A DNA stretch of 64,000 bases, taken from NCBI GenBank assembly GCA_041685145.1, contig JAWLGJ010000004.1, positions 1-64,000 of the forward strand. Direction: 5' to 3'. Position numbers and translations under genes: made by a program. Numbering within the stretch: position 1 is the first letter of the stretch; the number at the start of each line of letters is the position of its first letter. The notes under the pieces were generated by a model. It saw only the letters and a program-made list of their open reading frames with translations, was not told the origin of the DNA and made no database searches. This DNA comes from JAWLGJ01 sp041685145 (lineage in GTDB: Bacteria; Pseudomonadota; Alphaproteobacteria; Rhodospirillales; Magnetospirillaceae). Of the stretch, positions 8,728 through 17,474 are shown piece by piece.

Positions 8728-9963
8728 TCACTCGGCCAGGCGGGTGCGCACCTTGACCTCGCCGTGCAGGGTCCGGTGCACCGGGCATTTGTCGGCGATC
8801 TCCAGCAAACGGGCGCGGGCGTCGGCGTCCAGGGGGCCGGCCAGGTCAACCTCGCGGACGATTTCGTCGATCTTCCCCTCGCCGGTCTCGCAGTCGGCGC
8901 AATCGCGGGCGTGCAGCTTGCGATGCGACAGCCGCACCGCCACGCGCTCCAGGGGCAGGCGCTTGCGCTGGGCGTACATGCGGATGGTCATGGCGGTGCA
9001 GGAGCCCAGCGCCGCCAGCAGGTAGTCATAGGGCGTCGGGCCGCTGTCATTGCCGCCCATTTCCACCGGCTCGTCGGCGGCAAGGGTGTGGCGCCCGATG
9101 CTGAGGGCCTGGGCGAACGCGCCCTCGCCGGTCTCGCGCACCAGCACCTCGCCCGGTTTCGCCGCCGCCGCCGCCGTCGTCGGCGCCGAGGCGGCGTCGA
9201 GATAACGCGACGCCCAGGCGGCGACGACGTCGGCGACATACACCGCATCGGCACGACGGGTCAGCAGATGGTCGGCGTCGTCAAGCGAGACAAAGCTTTT
9301 CGGGTGCTTGGCGGCCCCGAACAGCCTTGCCGCCGCCTCGACCCCCACCACCTCGTCGCGCGGGGCGTGAAACAGCAGCAGCGCCTTGCGTAGATTCTTC
9401 ACGCCCTCCAGCAACGCCTGCGAACGGGTGTCCTTGACGAATTCGCGGGTGATCGAGAACAGGCGCCCGCCCAGCGTCACCTCGGCGCGGCCCCGGCGCA
9501 GCGCCTGCCGCGCCTCGGCCTTCATCAGGCCCAGGACATGGGCGGGATCGCAAGGGGCGTTGATGGTCACCACCGCCCGCGCCTCGGGAATGGATGGGGC
9601 CGCCGCCAGCACCGCCGCGCCGCCCAGGCTGTGCCCCAACAGCATCGCCGGCGCCCCATGCCGGTTGCGCAGGAAGTCGGCCGCGGCCAGCAAGTCCTGA
9701 ACATTGGCGGAGAAACCGGCGTTGCCGAACTCGCCCTCGCTGCTGCCCAGGCCGGTGAAATCGAAGCGCAGCACGGCGACGCCGCGCTCGGCGAGGGCGC
9801 GGCTGATGCGCGCGGCGGCGAAGACGTCCTTTGAACAGGTGAAGCAGTGCGCGAACAGCGCGTAGGCGACCGGCGTGCCGGTGGGGCGGTCGAGGCGCGC
9901 CGCCAGGGTGGCGCCGAAGGCGCCGGGGAAGTCGATCCGCTCGCTCGACGTCCCGCCGCCCAT
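8728..9963 (-). CDS. bifunctional alpha/beta hydrolase - OsmC family protein
   Basis: 411 aa fusion. Residues 1-250 are an alpha/beta hydrolase with the family pattern FAHCFTCSKD and the nucleophile elbow GHSLGG; a late DADHLL supplies a likely catalytic His. Residues 270-411 form an OsmC/Ohr-like domain with the two peroxidatic cysteines in ALGSCTAMT and DKCPVHRTL. OsmC domains reduce organic hydroperoxides with thiols, so the hydrolase half may release or remove an acyl or ester part of the same substrate. The substrate is unknown. It is last in the hemerythrin and response-regulator operon, 8 bases after the regulator. That suggests a stress or oxygen-linked role. Confidence 0.9.
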   Translation of the reverse strand: MGGGTSSERIDFPGAFGATLAARLDRPTGTPVAYALFAHCFTCSKDVFAAARISRALAERGVAVLRFDFTGLGSSEGEFGNAGFSANVQDLLAAADFLRNRHGAPAMLLGHSLGGAAVLAAAPSIPEARAVVTINAPCDPAHVLGLMKAEARQALRRGRAEVTLGGRLFSITREFVKDTRSQALLEGVKNLRKALLLFHAPRDEVVGVEAAARLFGAAKHPKSFVSLDDADHLLTRRADAVYVADVVAAWASRYLDAASAPTTAAAAAKPGEVLVRETGEGAFAQALSIGRHTLAADEPVEMGGNDSGPTPYDYLLAALGSCTAMTIRMYAQRKRLPLERVAVRLSHRKLHARDCADCETGEGKIDEIVREVDLAGPLDADARARLLEIADKCPVHRTLHGEVKVRTRLAE

Positions 9964-9971
9964 GGCGCCCC

Positions 9972-10391
9972 CTAGCCCATGCCGGCGCCCTGGGCGGCGC
10001 GCAGGGTGCTGACGATGCGGGCGATGCGCTGGATCAGGGTGCGGGTGGTGAAGGGCTTGGCGATGAAGTCGTTGGCCCCCGCCGAGCGTGCCTCCTCCAC
10101 CTTCACCAACTCGGAATAGCCGGTGATGATGATGATGGGCAGGGACAACTGGTCGGGGCAGAAATCGCGGCGCACCTTGCGCACGAAGTCAATCCCGTTT
10201 TCCCCCTCCATCAGATAGTCCACGAGCATGAGGTCGAACTTCTCGCCCGCCTCCAGCATGGCCAGCGCCTCGGCGCCGTTGGCGGCCTCCCGAACCGCAG
10301 CCACCTTCACGCTGGTGAGGATGGTCTGAATCAGGCGCCGCATATTGGCGTTGTCGTCGATGACGAGAACGCGCAGATTTTCAAGACTCAT
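9972..10391 (-). CDS. single-domain response regulator (CheY-like)
   Basis: 139 aa, a receiver domain alone. The acidic pair is in LRVLVIDDNANMRRLI, the phospho-acceptor Asp is in DLMLVDYLMEGENG, and the conserved Lys is in AKPFTTRTL. There is no output domain. It would relay phosphate by protein contact, as CheY or DivK do. The ATG at 10391 overlaps the end of the hemerythrin gene by 11 bases, so translation is probably coupled. No histidine kinase is adjacent. The nearest is the one at 13788-16001, in a separate transcript. Confidence 0.92.
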   Translation of the reverse strand: MSLENLRVLVIDDNANMRRLIQTILTSVKVAAVREAANGAEALAMLEAGEKFDLMLVDYLMEGENGIDFVRKVRRDFCPDQLSLPIIIITGYSELVKVEEARSAGANDFIAKPFTTRTLIQRIARIVSTLRAAQGAGMG

Positions 10392-10917
10392 CGTTGCTCC
10401 GCGTACTCGGCGCCCCCTCCGCGCCGTCCCCCTCCATGAAGAACTCGACCCCGATGGATGCCGCCGCCGCGCCCGCACGGGGGTCGTTCGCGACATACGG
10501 CTGATAGGCCTTGTCCTCCCGCATGATGTGGACCACCAGCCAGTCGCGCAGGAATTCCGCCAGCCCGGTGACGTCGACCGACTGCGGGTCCGCCGTGAAA
10601 CGCTCCTGGAAGTCGAGCACGCGCCGGCGCATGTCGTCGTGCCGGGCCTTGTGCGCGACCGCGTTCGGGTAGTCCACCGCCTCCAGCATCCGCTCCTCGC
10701 GAGCGAAATGATAGTCGGTGTAGTCGAGCAGCGCGTTGAGCACGCTGCCCACCACCGCGCTCGCCTCGAACCCCTCGCCGCTCTCGATCATCTGGGCGGC
10801 AAGGGCGAACAGTATCTGATGGTCGCGGTCGATCTCCGGCACGCCGACACTGAGTTCGGGCCGCCAATCGAAACTGTCCTGTCCTTCCTGGGAAGGGCCG
10901 GAACCGGCTGCCGACAT
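10381..10917 (-). CDS. bacteriohemerythrin
   Basis: 178 aa. It binds dioxygen (or NO) at a di-iron site. The ligand pattern is present: His in DRDHQ, HFAREE, HKARHDDM and the late HIMREDKAY. The bundle covers about residues 20-145, and a variable tail follows. The start is the ATG at 10917, because a strong purine-rich ribosome site (GGGGGAG) lies 5 bases upstream on the coding strand. A longer frame upstream lacks one. It is first in an operon with the receiver protein and the hydrolase-OsmC fusion. Confidence 0.9.
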   Translation of the reverse strand: MSAAGSGPSQEGQDSFDWRPELSVGVPEIDRDHQILFALAAQMIESGEGFEASAVVGSVLNALLDYTDYHFAREERMLEAVDYPNAVAHKARHDDMRRRVLDFQERFTADPQSVDVTGLAEFLRDWLVVHIMREDKAYQPYVANDPRAGAAAASIGVEFFMEGDGAEGAPSTRSNDES

Positions 10918-11048
10918 GCATCTCCCCCTATCGCTTGCATCCCCCGCGCGACTCATATCATGTGCGCCCGCGCTTGGACAGCCTTACGCCTTGCCGCCGG
11001 CGCCCGTCGGCGGCTACAGAAAAGGAGGTGGTGGCAGGGAGGTGAGGC

Positions 11049-11666
11049 GTGGACACACGGGACGTCGAGATTCTGGAGCGGCGGGCCGCCTACGAGGGCT
11101 ATTTCCGCGTCCGTCGCTATCGGCTGCGCCATCGCCGCTTCGCCGGCGACTGGACGGGCGTCATGACGCGCGAGGTGTTCGAACGCGGCCACGCGGTCGC
11201 CGTGCTGCCCTATGATCCCCGGCGCGACGCGGTGGTCCTCATCGAGCAGTTCCGCATCGGCGCCCTGGCGGCCGGATGGGCGCCCTGGATGCTGGAGGTT
11301 GTGGCGGGGATCATCGAGGACGGCGAAACGCCGGAGGCGGTGGCGCGGCGCGAGGCACTGGAGGAGGCGGGCTGCCGCTTGGGCCGTCTGCGGGCCGTCA
11401 CCACCTATCTCGTCAGCCCCGGCGGCACCTCGGAAAGCTGCGCCGTCTATTGCGGCGAGGCCGACACCGCCGGGCTGGACGGCGGCCTGCACGGCCTGGC
11501 GGAAGAGCACGAGGATATCCGCGTGCGGGTGGTGCCGGCGGACGAGGCCTTTGCCATGACGACGGACGGGCGCATCGCCAACGCGGCGGCGCTGATCGCG
11601 CTGCAGTGGCTGGCCCTACAACGCGATCGGCTGCGCCGGGAGTGGTCCGACGCCCGGTCAGGTTGA
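11049..11666 (+). CDS. Nudix hydrolase, ADP-ribose pyrophosphatase type
   Basis: 205 aa. The Nudix box is complete: GIIEDGETPEAVARREAL followed by EEAGC (about residues 86-108), with the metal-binding glutamates present. Upstream, AVAVLPYDPRRDAVVLIEQF and the P-W-M-L-E-V-V-A pattern match the NudF/ADP-ribose pyrophosphatase group, which splits ADP-ribose into AMP and ribose phosphate. The start is a GTG with GGAGG about 8 bases upstream. It precedes cysK by 60 bases on the same strand and may share its transcript. Confidence 0.9.
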   Translation: MDTRDVEILERRAAYEGYFRVRRYRLRHRRFAGDWTGVMTREVFERGHAVAVLPYDPRRDAVVLIEQFRIGALAAGWAPWMLEVVAGIIEDGETPEAVARREALEEAGCRLGRLRAVTTYLVSPGGTSESCAVYCGEADTAGLDGGLHGLAEEHEDIRVRVVPADEAFAMTTDGRIANAAALIALQWLALQRDRLRREWSDARSG

Positions 11667-11726
11667 TCGCCGCCCCGGGCAAGGCTAACCTCGCCGCTCC
11701 CCATCCCCAGCAGGGTCGAAGCGACA

Positions 11727-12734
11727 ATGACGACCGATGTGCGCGACGGACTGATCGACTCCATAGGGCGGACCCCCCTCATTCGCCTCAAGACGCCGTC
11801 CGAGATGACCGGCTGCGACATCCTGGGCAAGGCGGAGTTCCTCAATCCCGGCGGCTCGGTCAAGGACCGCGCCGCCCTGGCGATGATCCTCGACGCCCAA
11901 CGGCGCGGCCTGCTGCGCCCGGGCGGCGTCATCGTCGAGGGCACCGCCGGAAACACCGGCATCGGCCTGGCGACGGTGGGCAACGCCCTTGGCTATCGCA
12001 CCGTCATCGTCATGCCCGAGACGCAGAGCCGCGAGAAGCAGGACATGCTGCGCCTGTGCGGCGCGGAACTGCGGCTGGTTCCGGCGGTGCCCTACAAAGA
12101 CCCCAACAACTATGTCCGGGTGTCGGAGCGGGTGGCGGCGGAACTGGCGGCGAGCGAGCCCTGCGGCGCCCTGTGGGCCAACCAGTGGGACAACCTCGCC
12201 AACCGCCACGGCCACTACACCACCACCGGCCCCGAGATCTGGGAACAGACCGGCGGGCGGGTGGACGGCTTCGTCTGCGCCATCGGCACCGGCGGCACGC
12301 TGTCGGGGGTGGGGATGGCGCTGAAGGAGCGAAACCCCAAGGTGGTGGTGGCCCTGTCGGACCCCAGGGGCTCGGCGCTGTACCACTATTTCACCCACGG
12401 CGAGCTGAAGGCCGAGGGAACCTCGATCACCGAAGGCATCGGCCAGGGGCGCATCACCGGCAACATCGACGGCGCCCCCATCGACCGCGCCTTTCAGATC
12501 AGCGACGAGGAGGCCCTGCCGCTGCTGTTCCGGCTGGTCAAGGAGGACGGGCTGGTGCTGGGCGGCTCCACCGCCATCAACGTCATGGGCGCCGTCAAGC
12601 TGGCGCGGGAGATGGGCCCCGGCCATACCATCGTCACCGTGTTGTGCGACGGCGGTCAGCGCTATCAAAGCAAGTTGTTCAATCCCGCCTTCCTGCGCGA
12701 GCGCAATCTGCCCGTGCCGGACTGGCTGGACTAG
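11727..12734 (+). CDS. cysK: cysteine synthase A
   Basis: 335 aa PLP enzyme that makes cysteine from O-acetylserine and sulfide. The PLP lysine is Lys46 in NPGGSVKDR. The substrate loop EGTAGNTGIG and the phosphate-binding GTGGTLSG are present. The C-terminus is longer than in E. coli CysK, as in many alphaproteobacterial forms. It is followed 18 bases later by sseA, so the two genes, which make and desulfurate cysteine-derived compounds, probably share a message. A weak ribosome site precedes the ATG at 11727. Confidence 0.93.
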   Translation: MTTDVRDGLIDSIGRTPLIRLKTPSEMTGCDILGKAEFLNPGGSVKDRAALAMILDAQRRGLLRPGGVIVEGTAGNTGIGLATVGNALGYRTVIVMPETQSREKQDMLRLCGAELRLVPAVPYKDPNNYVRVSERVAAELAASEPCGALWANQWDNLANRHGHYTTTGPEIWEQTGGRVDGFVCAIGTGGTLSGVGMALKERNPKVVVALSDPRGSALYHYFTHGELKAEGTSITEGIGQGRITGNIDGAPIDRAFQISDEEALPLLFRLVKEDGLVLGGSTAINVMGAVKLAREMGPGHTIVTVLCDGGQRYQSKLFNPAFLRERNLPVPDWLD

Positions 12735-12752
12735 GAGGAGGATCGCCTGTCG

Positions 12753-13610
12753 ATGGAGTACGCCAATCCCGACGCCCTGGTCAGCACCGAATGGCTGGCG
12801 GCGCATTTGGACGCGCCGGACGTCCGCGTCGTCGATGCCAGCTATTATTTGCCGATCCAGAACCGTGACGCGCGCCAGGAATACGCCGCGGAGCACATCC
12901 CCGGCGCGGTGTTCTTCGACATCGACGACATCGCCGACGACGCCTCCCCCTGGCCGCACATGCTGCCCAGCCCCGAGAAGTTTTCCGCCAAGGTGCGCAA
13001 GCTGGGCCTGGGCAGCGGCAACAAGATCATCGTCTATGACGGCACCGGCTTTTCCAGCGCCGCGGCGCGGGTGTGGTGGATGTTTCGCCTGTTCGGGCAT
13101 GACGACGTGGCCGTGCTGGACGGCGGCTTTCCGAAATGGCTGCGCGAGCAGCGCGAGACCGCCGACATCCCGCCGCCGCCGCGCGAGCGCCACTTCATGG
13201 CGCGCGTCGACCGCACGCTGGTGCGCAGCGCCGAACAGCTTCTCGAAAACCTCGACAACCGCCGCGAACAGGTAGCCGACGCCCGCGCCCCGGGGCGTTT
13301 CGCCGGCACCGAACCCGAACTCTGGCCGGTGAAGAAGCGCGGCCGCATCCCCGGCAGCTTCAACGTGCCGCTGGCCAAGCTGATCGATACCCGCACCCGC
13401 ACCATGCGCCCCGCCGACGAGATCGCCGCCGCCTTCGTCGAGGGTGGGGTCGATCTCGACAAACCCGTCGTGACCTCATGCGGATCGGGCGTCACCGCCT
13501 GCGTGCTGGCGCTGGGCCTGCACCTGATCGGCCACCGGCAGTTCGCCGTCTATGACGGCTCCTGGGCGGAATGGGGCGAACGCGAGGACACACCCGTCGA
13601 ACAGGGCTGA
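12753..13610 (+). CDS. sseA: 3-mercaptopyruvate sulfurtransferase
   Basis: 285 aa with two rhodanese domains. The second carries the catalytic loop CGSGVTA (Cys243), which distinguishes mercaptopyruvate sulfurtransferase from thiosulfate sulfurtransferase (CRKGVTA-type). The inactive N-terminal domain has the typical VYDGTGFSSAAR region. It transfers sulfur from 3-mercaptopyruvate to thiols or cyanide and can yield sulfide. A very strong AGGAGGAGG lies 11 bases before the ATG. The gene ends at an intergenic repeat shared with 36571-36653. Confidence 0.93.
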   Translation: MEYANPDALVSTEWLAAHLDAPDVRVVDASYYLPIQNRDARQEYAAEHIPGAVFFDIDDIADDASPWPHMLPSPEKFSAKVRKLGLGSGNKIIVYDGTGFSSAAARVWWMFRLFGHDDVAVLDGGFPKWLREQRETADIPPPPRERHFMARVDRTLVRSAEQLLENLDNRREQVADARAPGRFAGTEPELWPVKKRGRIPGSFNVPLAKLIDTRTRTMRPADEIAAAFVEGGVDLDKPVVTSCGSGVTACVLALGLHLIGHRQFAVYDGSWAEWGEREDTPVEQG

Positions 13611-13650
13611 CGCGCCCGCGGTTCACGCCCCCACTCACCCCGCTTCACCC

Positions 13651-13783
13651 GCCGGGCGCTGGCTCCGCTCGCTTGGCCGCCGCCTCAACGGCGGTGAGTC
13701 TTTGTGCCCTCGCCGGGCGCTCGCTCCGCTCGCTTGGCCGCCGCCTCAACGGCGGCTGGGCGCGACCGCGTGTGAGCGGATCA
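13651..13783. repeat. interspersed intergenic repeat, copy A (with an internal tandem duplication)
   Basis: A 44-base unit occurs twice in tandem at 13651-13694 and 13712-13755 with one mismatch, separated by 17 bases. The second unit is part of a longer 82-base block (13702-13783). That block recurs in inverted orientation at 36571-36653 with one mismatch and one single-base indel. Within it, GCCGCCG and CGGCGGC flank a 6-base loop. It lies between the convergent genes sseA and the histidine kinase. Confidence 0.9.
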
Positions 13784-13787
13784 AGCC

Positions 13788-16001
13788 CTAGCTGTTCGGC
13801 GCCGTGGCCGGGACCGCCGAGGGGTCGAAGGAAACGCGCCGGGCGGGCAGGTGGACGATGGCGGTGGTGCCCTCGCCTTCCACGCTGGCCAGCGCCAGGG
13901 TGCCGCCGTGCAGTTCGGCCAGCGCCCTGGCGATGGGCAGGCCCAGGCCGGTGCCCTCATGCTTGCGTGCCAGGGTGGCGTCGACCTGACCGAAGCGTTC
14001 CAGCGCCCGCGGAATGTCCTCGGGCTTCATGCCGATGCCGGTGTCGCGCACCAGCACATCGAGGCTGCCGTCGGGCAGCATCCGCGAATCGATCTCCACC
14101 GTGCCGCCCTGGGGCGTGAACTTGATGCCGTTGGTCACCAGGTTGAGCAGGATCTGCTTGAGGCGGGTGACGTCGACATGCAGCGTCAACTGCCGCGACT
14201 GCGCCACATGCGGCCCCAGCACCAGGGTCAGCCCCGCGTTCTCCGCCTGGGTCTTGAGCAGGGCGCAGACGGAGTCCAGCACCTCGCCGAGGCTGATGAA
14301 CTCCTCGAACAGCGCCACCTTGTTGGCCTCGATCTTCGAGTAGTCGAGAATCTCGTTGATGATGCCCAGCAGATGCCGTGCCGAATCATGGATGTTGCGG
14401 CTGTAGTCGCGGTATTCCTCGGCACCGTGCGGCCCGAACAGCTCCATGCTCATCACTTCGGCGAAGCCGATGATCGCGTTCAGGGGCGTACGCAGTTCGT
14501 GGCTCATATTGGCCAGGAATTCGGACTTGGCCCGGTTGGCGACCTCCGCCTGCAGCTTCGCCTGCTCCAGCGCCTGCCCGGCCTTCTTCTTCTCGGTGAC
14601 GTCTTCCTTGATGGCGAGGAAATGGGTGGTTTCGCCGTCCGCGTTGCGCAGCGCCGAAATCGCCTCGTATTCCCAATACAACTCGCCGTTCTTGCGCCGG
14701 TTGAGGATTTCGCCGTACCACGACCGTCCCGCCCGCAAATTGGCCCACAACGCCTGGTACAGTTCCGCCGGCGTCTCGCCGGAGCGGAAGATGCGCGGGG
14801 TCGAGCCGACGATTTCGTCGCGGTCATAGCCCGAGGTCACGGCCGCCATGCGGTTGGCATATTGGATGACGCCGCCGGTGTCGGTAATGACGATGGACAG
14901 CGGGCTGTTCTCGATGCCGTGGAAGAACAGCCGCAGACGGTCTTCCAGGTTCTTGCGCTCGGTGATGTCGCGCAGCGAGACGATGCACTGCACCTCGCCG
15001 CCGAACTCGAAGATATAGACCGAGGCATCGAAGTGGCGCTGGCGCCCGTCGGGCAACAGCCGCTCGAACTCGAAGCGCCGCGTCCGCCGGACGAACAGGT
15101 CATCGAAGCGGGCGATCTCGGGCAGCACCTCCAGCGCCGGCGTGTTCGCCAGTTCCTCGCGGCTGGCGCCGGCCTGGGCGGCAAAGGTGGCGTTGACGTA
15201 CAGCAGCTTCATGTCGCGGTCGAAGGCGATGACGCTGTCGCCGACATTGTCGAGAATGGCGCGGTAATAGGTTTCGATGCGTCGCTGCGCGGCGATCTGG
15301 TTGCCGATGTCGCGCACCAGCGGCCGGAAGACGCCGGCCCCGGCGATCACCAGCAGCAGCACGGTGATGGCCTCGCCGACCACGGCGAAGATGTGCAGCA
15401 TCTCCACCCGCTGGCGGCCGATCGCCTCGTAGACCGAGACGAAGCGCTCCAGGTCGTCGGCGAGGCTGCCGCTGACGCGGGCGATGAGGCTTTCGGCTAT
15501 GCGCTCCCGCTCGGCCTCGGGCAGCACGTCGCTGCCGTACAGCAACATGCGCGCGTCCTCCAGGAAGCGGAGCACGGCATAGTCGAGGCGCGACAACTCA
15601 CGCCGATAGCGCTCGCCGGTGCCGTACAGCAGCGCCTCGAAGCCGAAGACCTGCGCCTCCTCGCGGCGCAGCGTTTCCTGCGTCTGGGCGAGTTCGTCGA
15701 GGGTGCGCTGCAACTCGCGCTTCAGTTCCTCCTTGTGCTCGGCGTCAGCGGGTCTTTCCAGCAACGAAACGTACAGCGCCGTGCGGTGCGTCAGCATCCG
15801 CTGACGGCCGCTGACGTTCACCACCTGGTGCGACACCTGGCTGTCGAGAAGGGTCTCGAAAACCCAGAACGCGACGAGCGAGCCGGCGAATATCAGCCCA
15901 AGCACCATCAGGTACTTGCGCGTCGCAACCCTCGCGACCGACCTTGCCTTCACTCTGAAGACTCCGAACCCCGATCCCCAGCCGACACCGTCGGCACGCA
16001 T
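13788..16001 (-). CDS. PilJ-sensor / PAS hybrid-less sensor histidine kinase
   Basis: About 737 aa. A transmembrane helix near the N-terminus is followed by a type IV pili methyl-accepting chemotaxis (PilJ-type) extracytoplasmic domain starting NVSGRQRMLTHRTALY. A second membrane helix comes next (FAVVGEAITVLLLVIAGA). Then come two PAS domains, the second followed by a PAC-like region, a HisKA with SHELRTPLNAIIGF, and an HATPase with an N box (NLVTNGIKFT), DTGIGM and GTGLGLPIA. There is no receiver domain. PilJ domains with the SGRQRM motif occur in nitrate or nitrite sensors such as NarX, but the ligand here is unknown. The start is uncertain: ATG 16001, GTG 15953 or ATG 16043 are all possible. 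Confidence 0.88.
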   Translation of the reverse strand: MRADGVGWGSGFGVFRVKARSVARVATRKYLMVLGLIFAGSLVAFWVFETLLDSQVSHQVVNVSGRQRMLTHRTALYVSLLERPADAEHKEELKRELQRTLDELAQTQETLRREEAQVFGFEALLYGTGERYRRELSRLDYAVLRFLEDARMLLYGSDVLPEAERERIAESLIARVSGSLADDLERFVSVYEAIGRQRVEMLHIFAVVGEAITVLLLVIAGAGVFRPLVRDIGNQIAAQRRIETYYRAILDNVGDSVIAFDRDMKLLYVNATFAAQAGASREELANTPALEVLPEIARFDDLFVRRTRRFEFERLLPDGRQRHFDASVYIFEFGGEVQCIVSLRDITERKNLEDRLRLFFHGIENSPLSIVITDTGGVIQYANRMAAVTSGYDRDEIVGSTPRIFRSGETPAELYQALWANLRAGRSWYGEILNRRKNGELYWEYEAISALRNADGETTHFLAIKEDVTEKKKAGQALEQAKLQAEVANRAKSEFLANMSHELRTPLNAIIGFAEVMSMELFGPHGAEEYRDYSRNIHDSARHLLGIINEILDYSKIEANKVALFEEFISLGEVLDSVCALLKTQAENAGLTLVLGPHVAQSRQLTLHVDVTRLKQILLNLVTNGIKFTPQGGTVEIDSRMLPDGSLDVLVRDTGIGMKPEDIPRALERFGQVDATLARKHEGTGLGLPIARALAELHGGTLALASVEGEGTTAIVHLPARRVSFDPSAVPATAPNS

Positions 16002-16121
16002 ACTTCCCCGGCACTCCGCGGTCCTATGCGGACCTGCCGGCATCCGCTGTCTGACGCAGCGCCCCCCTTGGCCAGCCGAGGATACAGGCCGTGGGGCACG
16101 ATTTCCACGATTTCGGGGGAT

Positions 16122-16847
16122 TTAGCGCAATTCCGGTGAATTGTCGCCTTCAACGACGCCCCGCCCCTGGAGCACGGTGGCGACCGCCCACCACAGCAAC
16201 GCCCAGCCGGAGCCGATCGCCCAGCCGGCGACGACGTCGGTGGGCCAGTGCACCCCCAGATAGACGCGGCTGACACCGACGCCGAATGTCACCATCGCCG
16301 CCAACGCCAGCAGGTACAGCCGAATCGCCGGACTTCTCTCGACGCGCATCAGCAGCGCCGCCAGGGTCAGATAGGTGACCGCCGCCATCATGGCATGGCC
16401 GCTGGGAAAGCTGGCGGTATAGACCTGGGTCTCGTGCGGAACGAGGTCCGGGCGCGGCCGGGCGATGCCCAGCTTCAGCACCGCCCCCAGCACGCGGCCG
16501 AGCGCCACGCCGCACACCAGCAGAACCGCCATTCGCGGCTTGCCTTTCAGCACTAGGTAGCCGCCGGCCGCCAGAACCAGCAGGGTCAGCACGCCCCAGC
16601 CGCCCAGGGCGGTGACGTCGCGGCCGAGTTCCTCCAGCCACTGCGGGCCCAGAAGCTCGTCGGGTTGGGCGGGGCTGCGCAAGGCCAGCAGGATGCGCTC
16701 GTCGACGGCCCGGGTTTCGCCCTCGATGACCATGTCGGCAAGCTCGACGAAACCCCACAGCGCCCCGGCGGCGAGCGCCAGCGCCAGCAGCGCCGCCACC
16801 TGCCGGCCGTCGGCGGCGGCCGCGCGCAAGGCGCGCCCCAGCGTCAC
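16122..16847 (-). CDS. PAP2-family membrane phosphatase
   Basis: 241 aa with about six membrane helices. All three catalytic motifs are present: KLGIARPRP, the SFPSGHAMM loop, and SRVYLGVHWPTD. Such enzymes remove phosphate from lipid phosphates such as phosphatidate or undecaprenyl diphosphate at the inner membrane. The start is a GTG at 16847 overlapping the preceding stop by four bases (GTGA), so it is translationally coupled to the isomerase gene. The substrate cannot be assigned from the sequence. Confidence 0.88.
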   Translation of the reverse strand: MTLGRALRAAAADGRQVAALLALALAAGALWGFVELADMVIEGETRAVDERILLALRSPAQPDELLGPQWLEELGRDVTALGGWGVLTLLVLAAGGYLVLKGKPRMAVLLVCGVALGRVLGAVLKLGIARPRPDLVPHETQVYTASFPSGHAMMAAVTYLTLAALLMRVERSPAIRLYLLALAAMVTFGVGVSRVYLGVHWPTDVVAGWAIGSGWALLWWAVATVLQGRGVVEGDNSPELR

Positions 16848-17452
16848 GCCGCCGTGCCGCCCGCCAAGGCGCGCTCGACGAAGTCCAGCCGGTCCTGGCC
16901 CCAGAACAAGCGGTCGCCGACGGCATAGGTGGGGGCGCCGAAGACGCCGCGGGCGATGGCCTCGCGGGTGTTGTCCTCCCAGGCCGCCTGCGCCTCGGGC
17001 CTCGCCGCGTCCGCCAGCAGGCGCTCGGGGTCGAGGCCGGCGGCCTCGACCACCGCGCGCACCGTGCCGGGGTCGGCAATGTCGCGCTCCTCCGCCCACA
17101 CGGCGCGCAGGAAGCCCAGCGCCAAGTCGTCACAAACCAGCCCGGCCCGCTGTGCCGCGATCACCACGCGCGCCGCCAGTGATTCGTCGGTGGGGAAGTG
17201 CGCCGGCTGCAGCACCAGCGGCACCCCCAGATGCTCGCGCCAGCGCGCCAGTTCCGCCAGCCGATAGGCTTGGCGCTGCGGTGCGCGTTGCGCCACCGGC
17301 ACCCCGCCGGTCTCCGCGAACACCTGCGGCAGCCGCACCGGTTTGTGCACCACCCGCGCGCCGTGCCGCGCCGCGACGTCGAGCAGCCGCGCGTGCCCGA
17401 GATAGGTGAAGGGCGAGATCAGCGAATAATAATAGTCGATGACAGGGGGCAT
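16844..17452 (-). CDS. 2-hydroxychromene-2-carboxylate isomerase-like (DsbA/GST-kappa fold)
   Basis: 202 aa. The N-terminus IDYYYSLISPFTYLGHARL has the Ser-Pro active region used by the family for glutathione. The C-terminal GVFGAPTYAVGDRLFWGQDR is the typical thioredoxin-fold end with a cis-proline. The founding member isomerises an intermediate of naphthalene breakdown with glutathione, but most homologues outside such operons have unknown substrates. The start at 17452 is supported by GGAGG 8 bases upstream. It is downstream of the SDR gene and coupled to the PAP2 gene. Confidence 0.85.
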   Translation of the reverse strand: MPPVIDYYYSLISPFTYLGHARLLDVAARHGARVVHKPVRLPQVFAETGGVPVAQRAPQRQAYRLAELARWREHLGVPLVLQPAHFPTDESLAARVVIAAQRAGLVCDDLALGFLRAVWAEERDIADPGTVRAVVEAAGLDPERLLADAARPEAQAAWEDNTREAIARGVFGAPTYAVGDRLFWGQDRLDFVERALAGGTAA

Positions 17453-17474
17453 GGCGGCCACCTCCCTTACCGCT

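Noticed and set aside
13651..13755. Possible CRISPR-like direct repeats
   Set aside because: There are only two units of 44 bases with one 17-base spacer, and a third copy is 23 kb away in inverted orientation. This fits an interspersed repeat, not an array.
13571..14119. Open frame across the repeat at 13.6 kb
   Set aside because: It overlaps the 3' ends of sseA and the kinase gene, and its product is Arg/Pro-rich. The repeat is non-coding.
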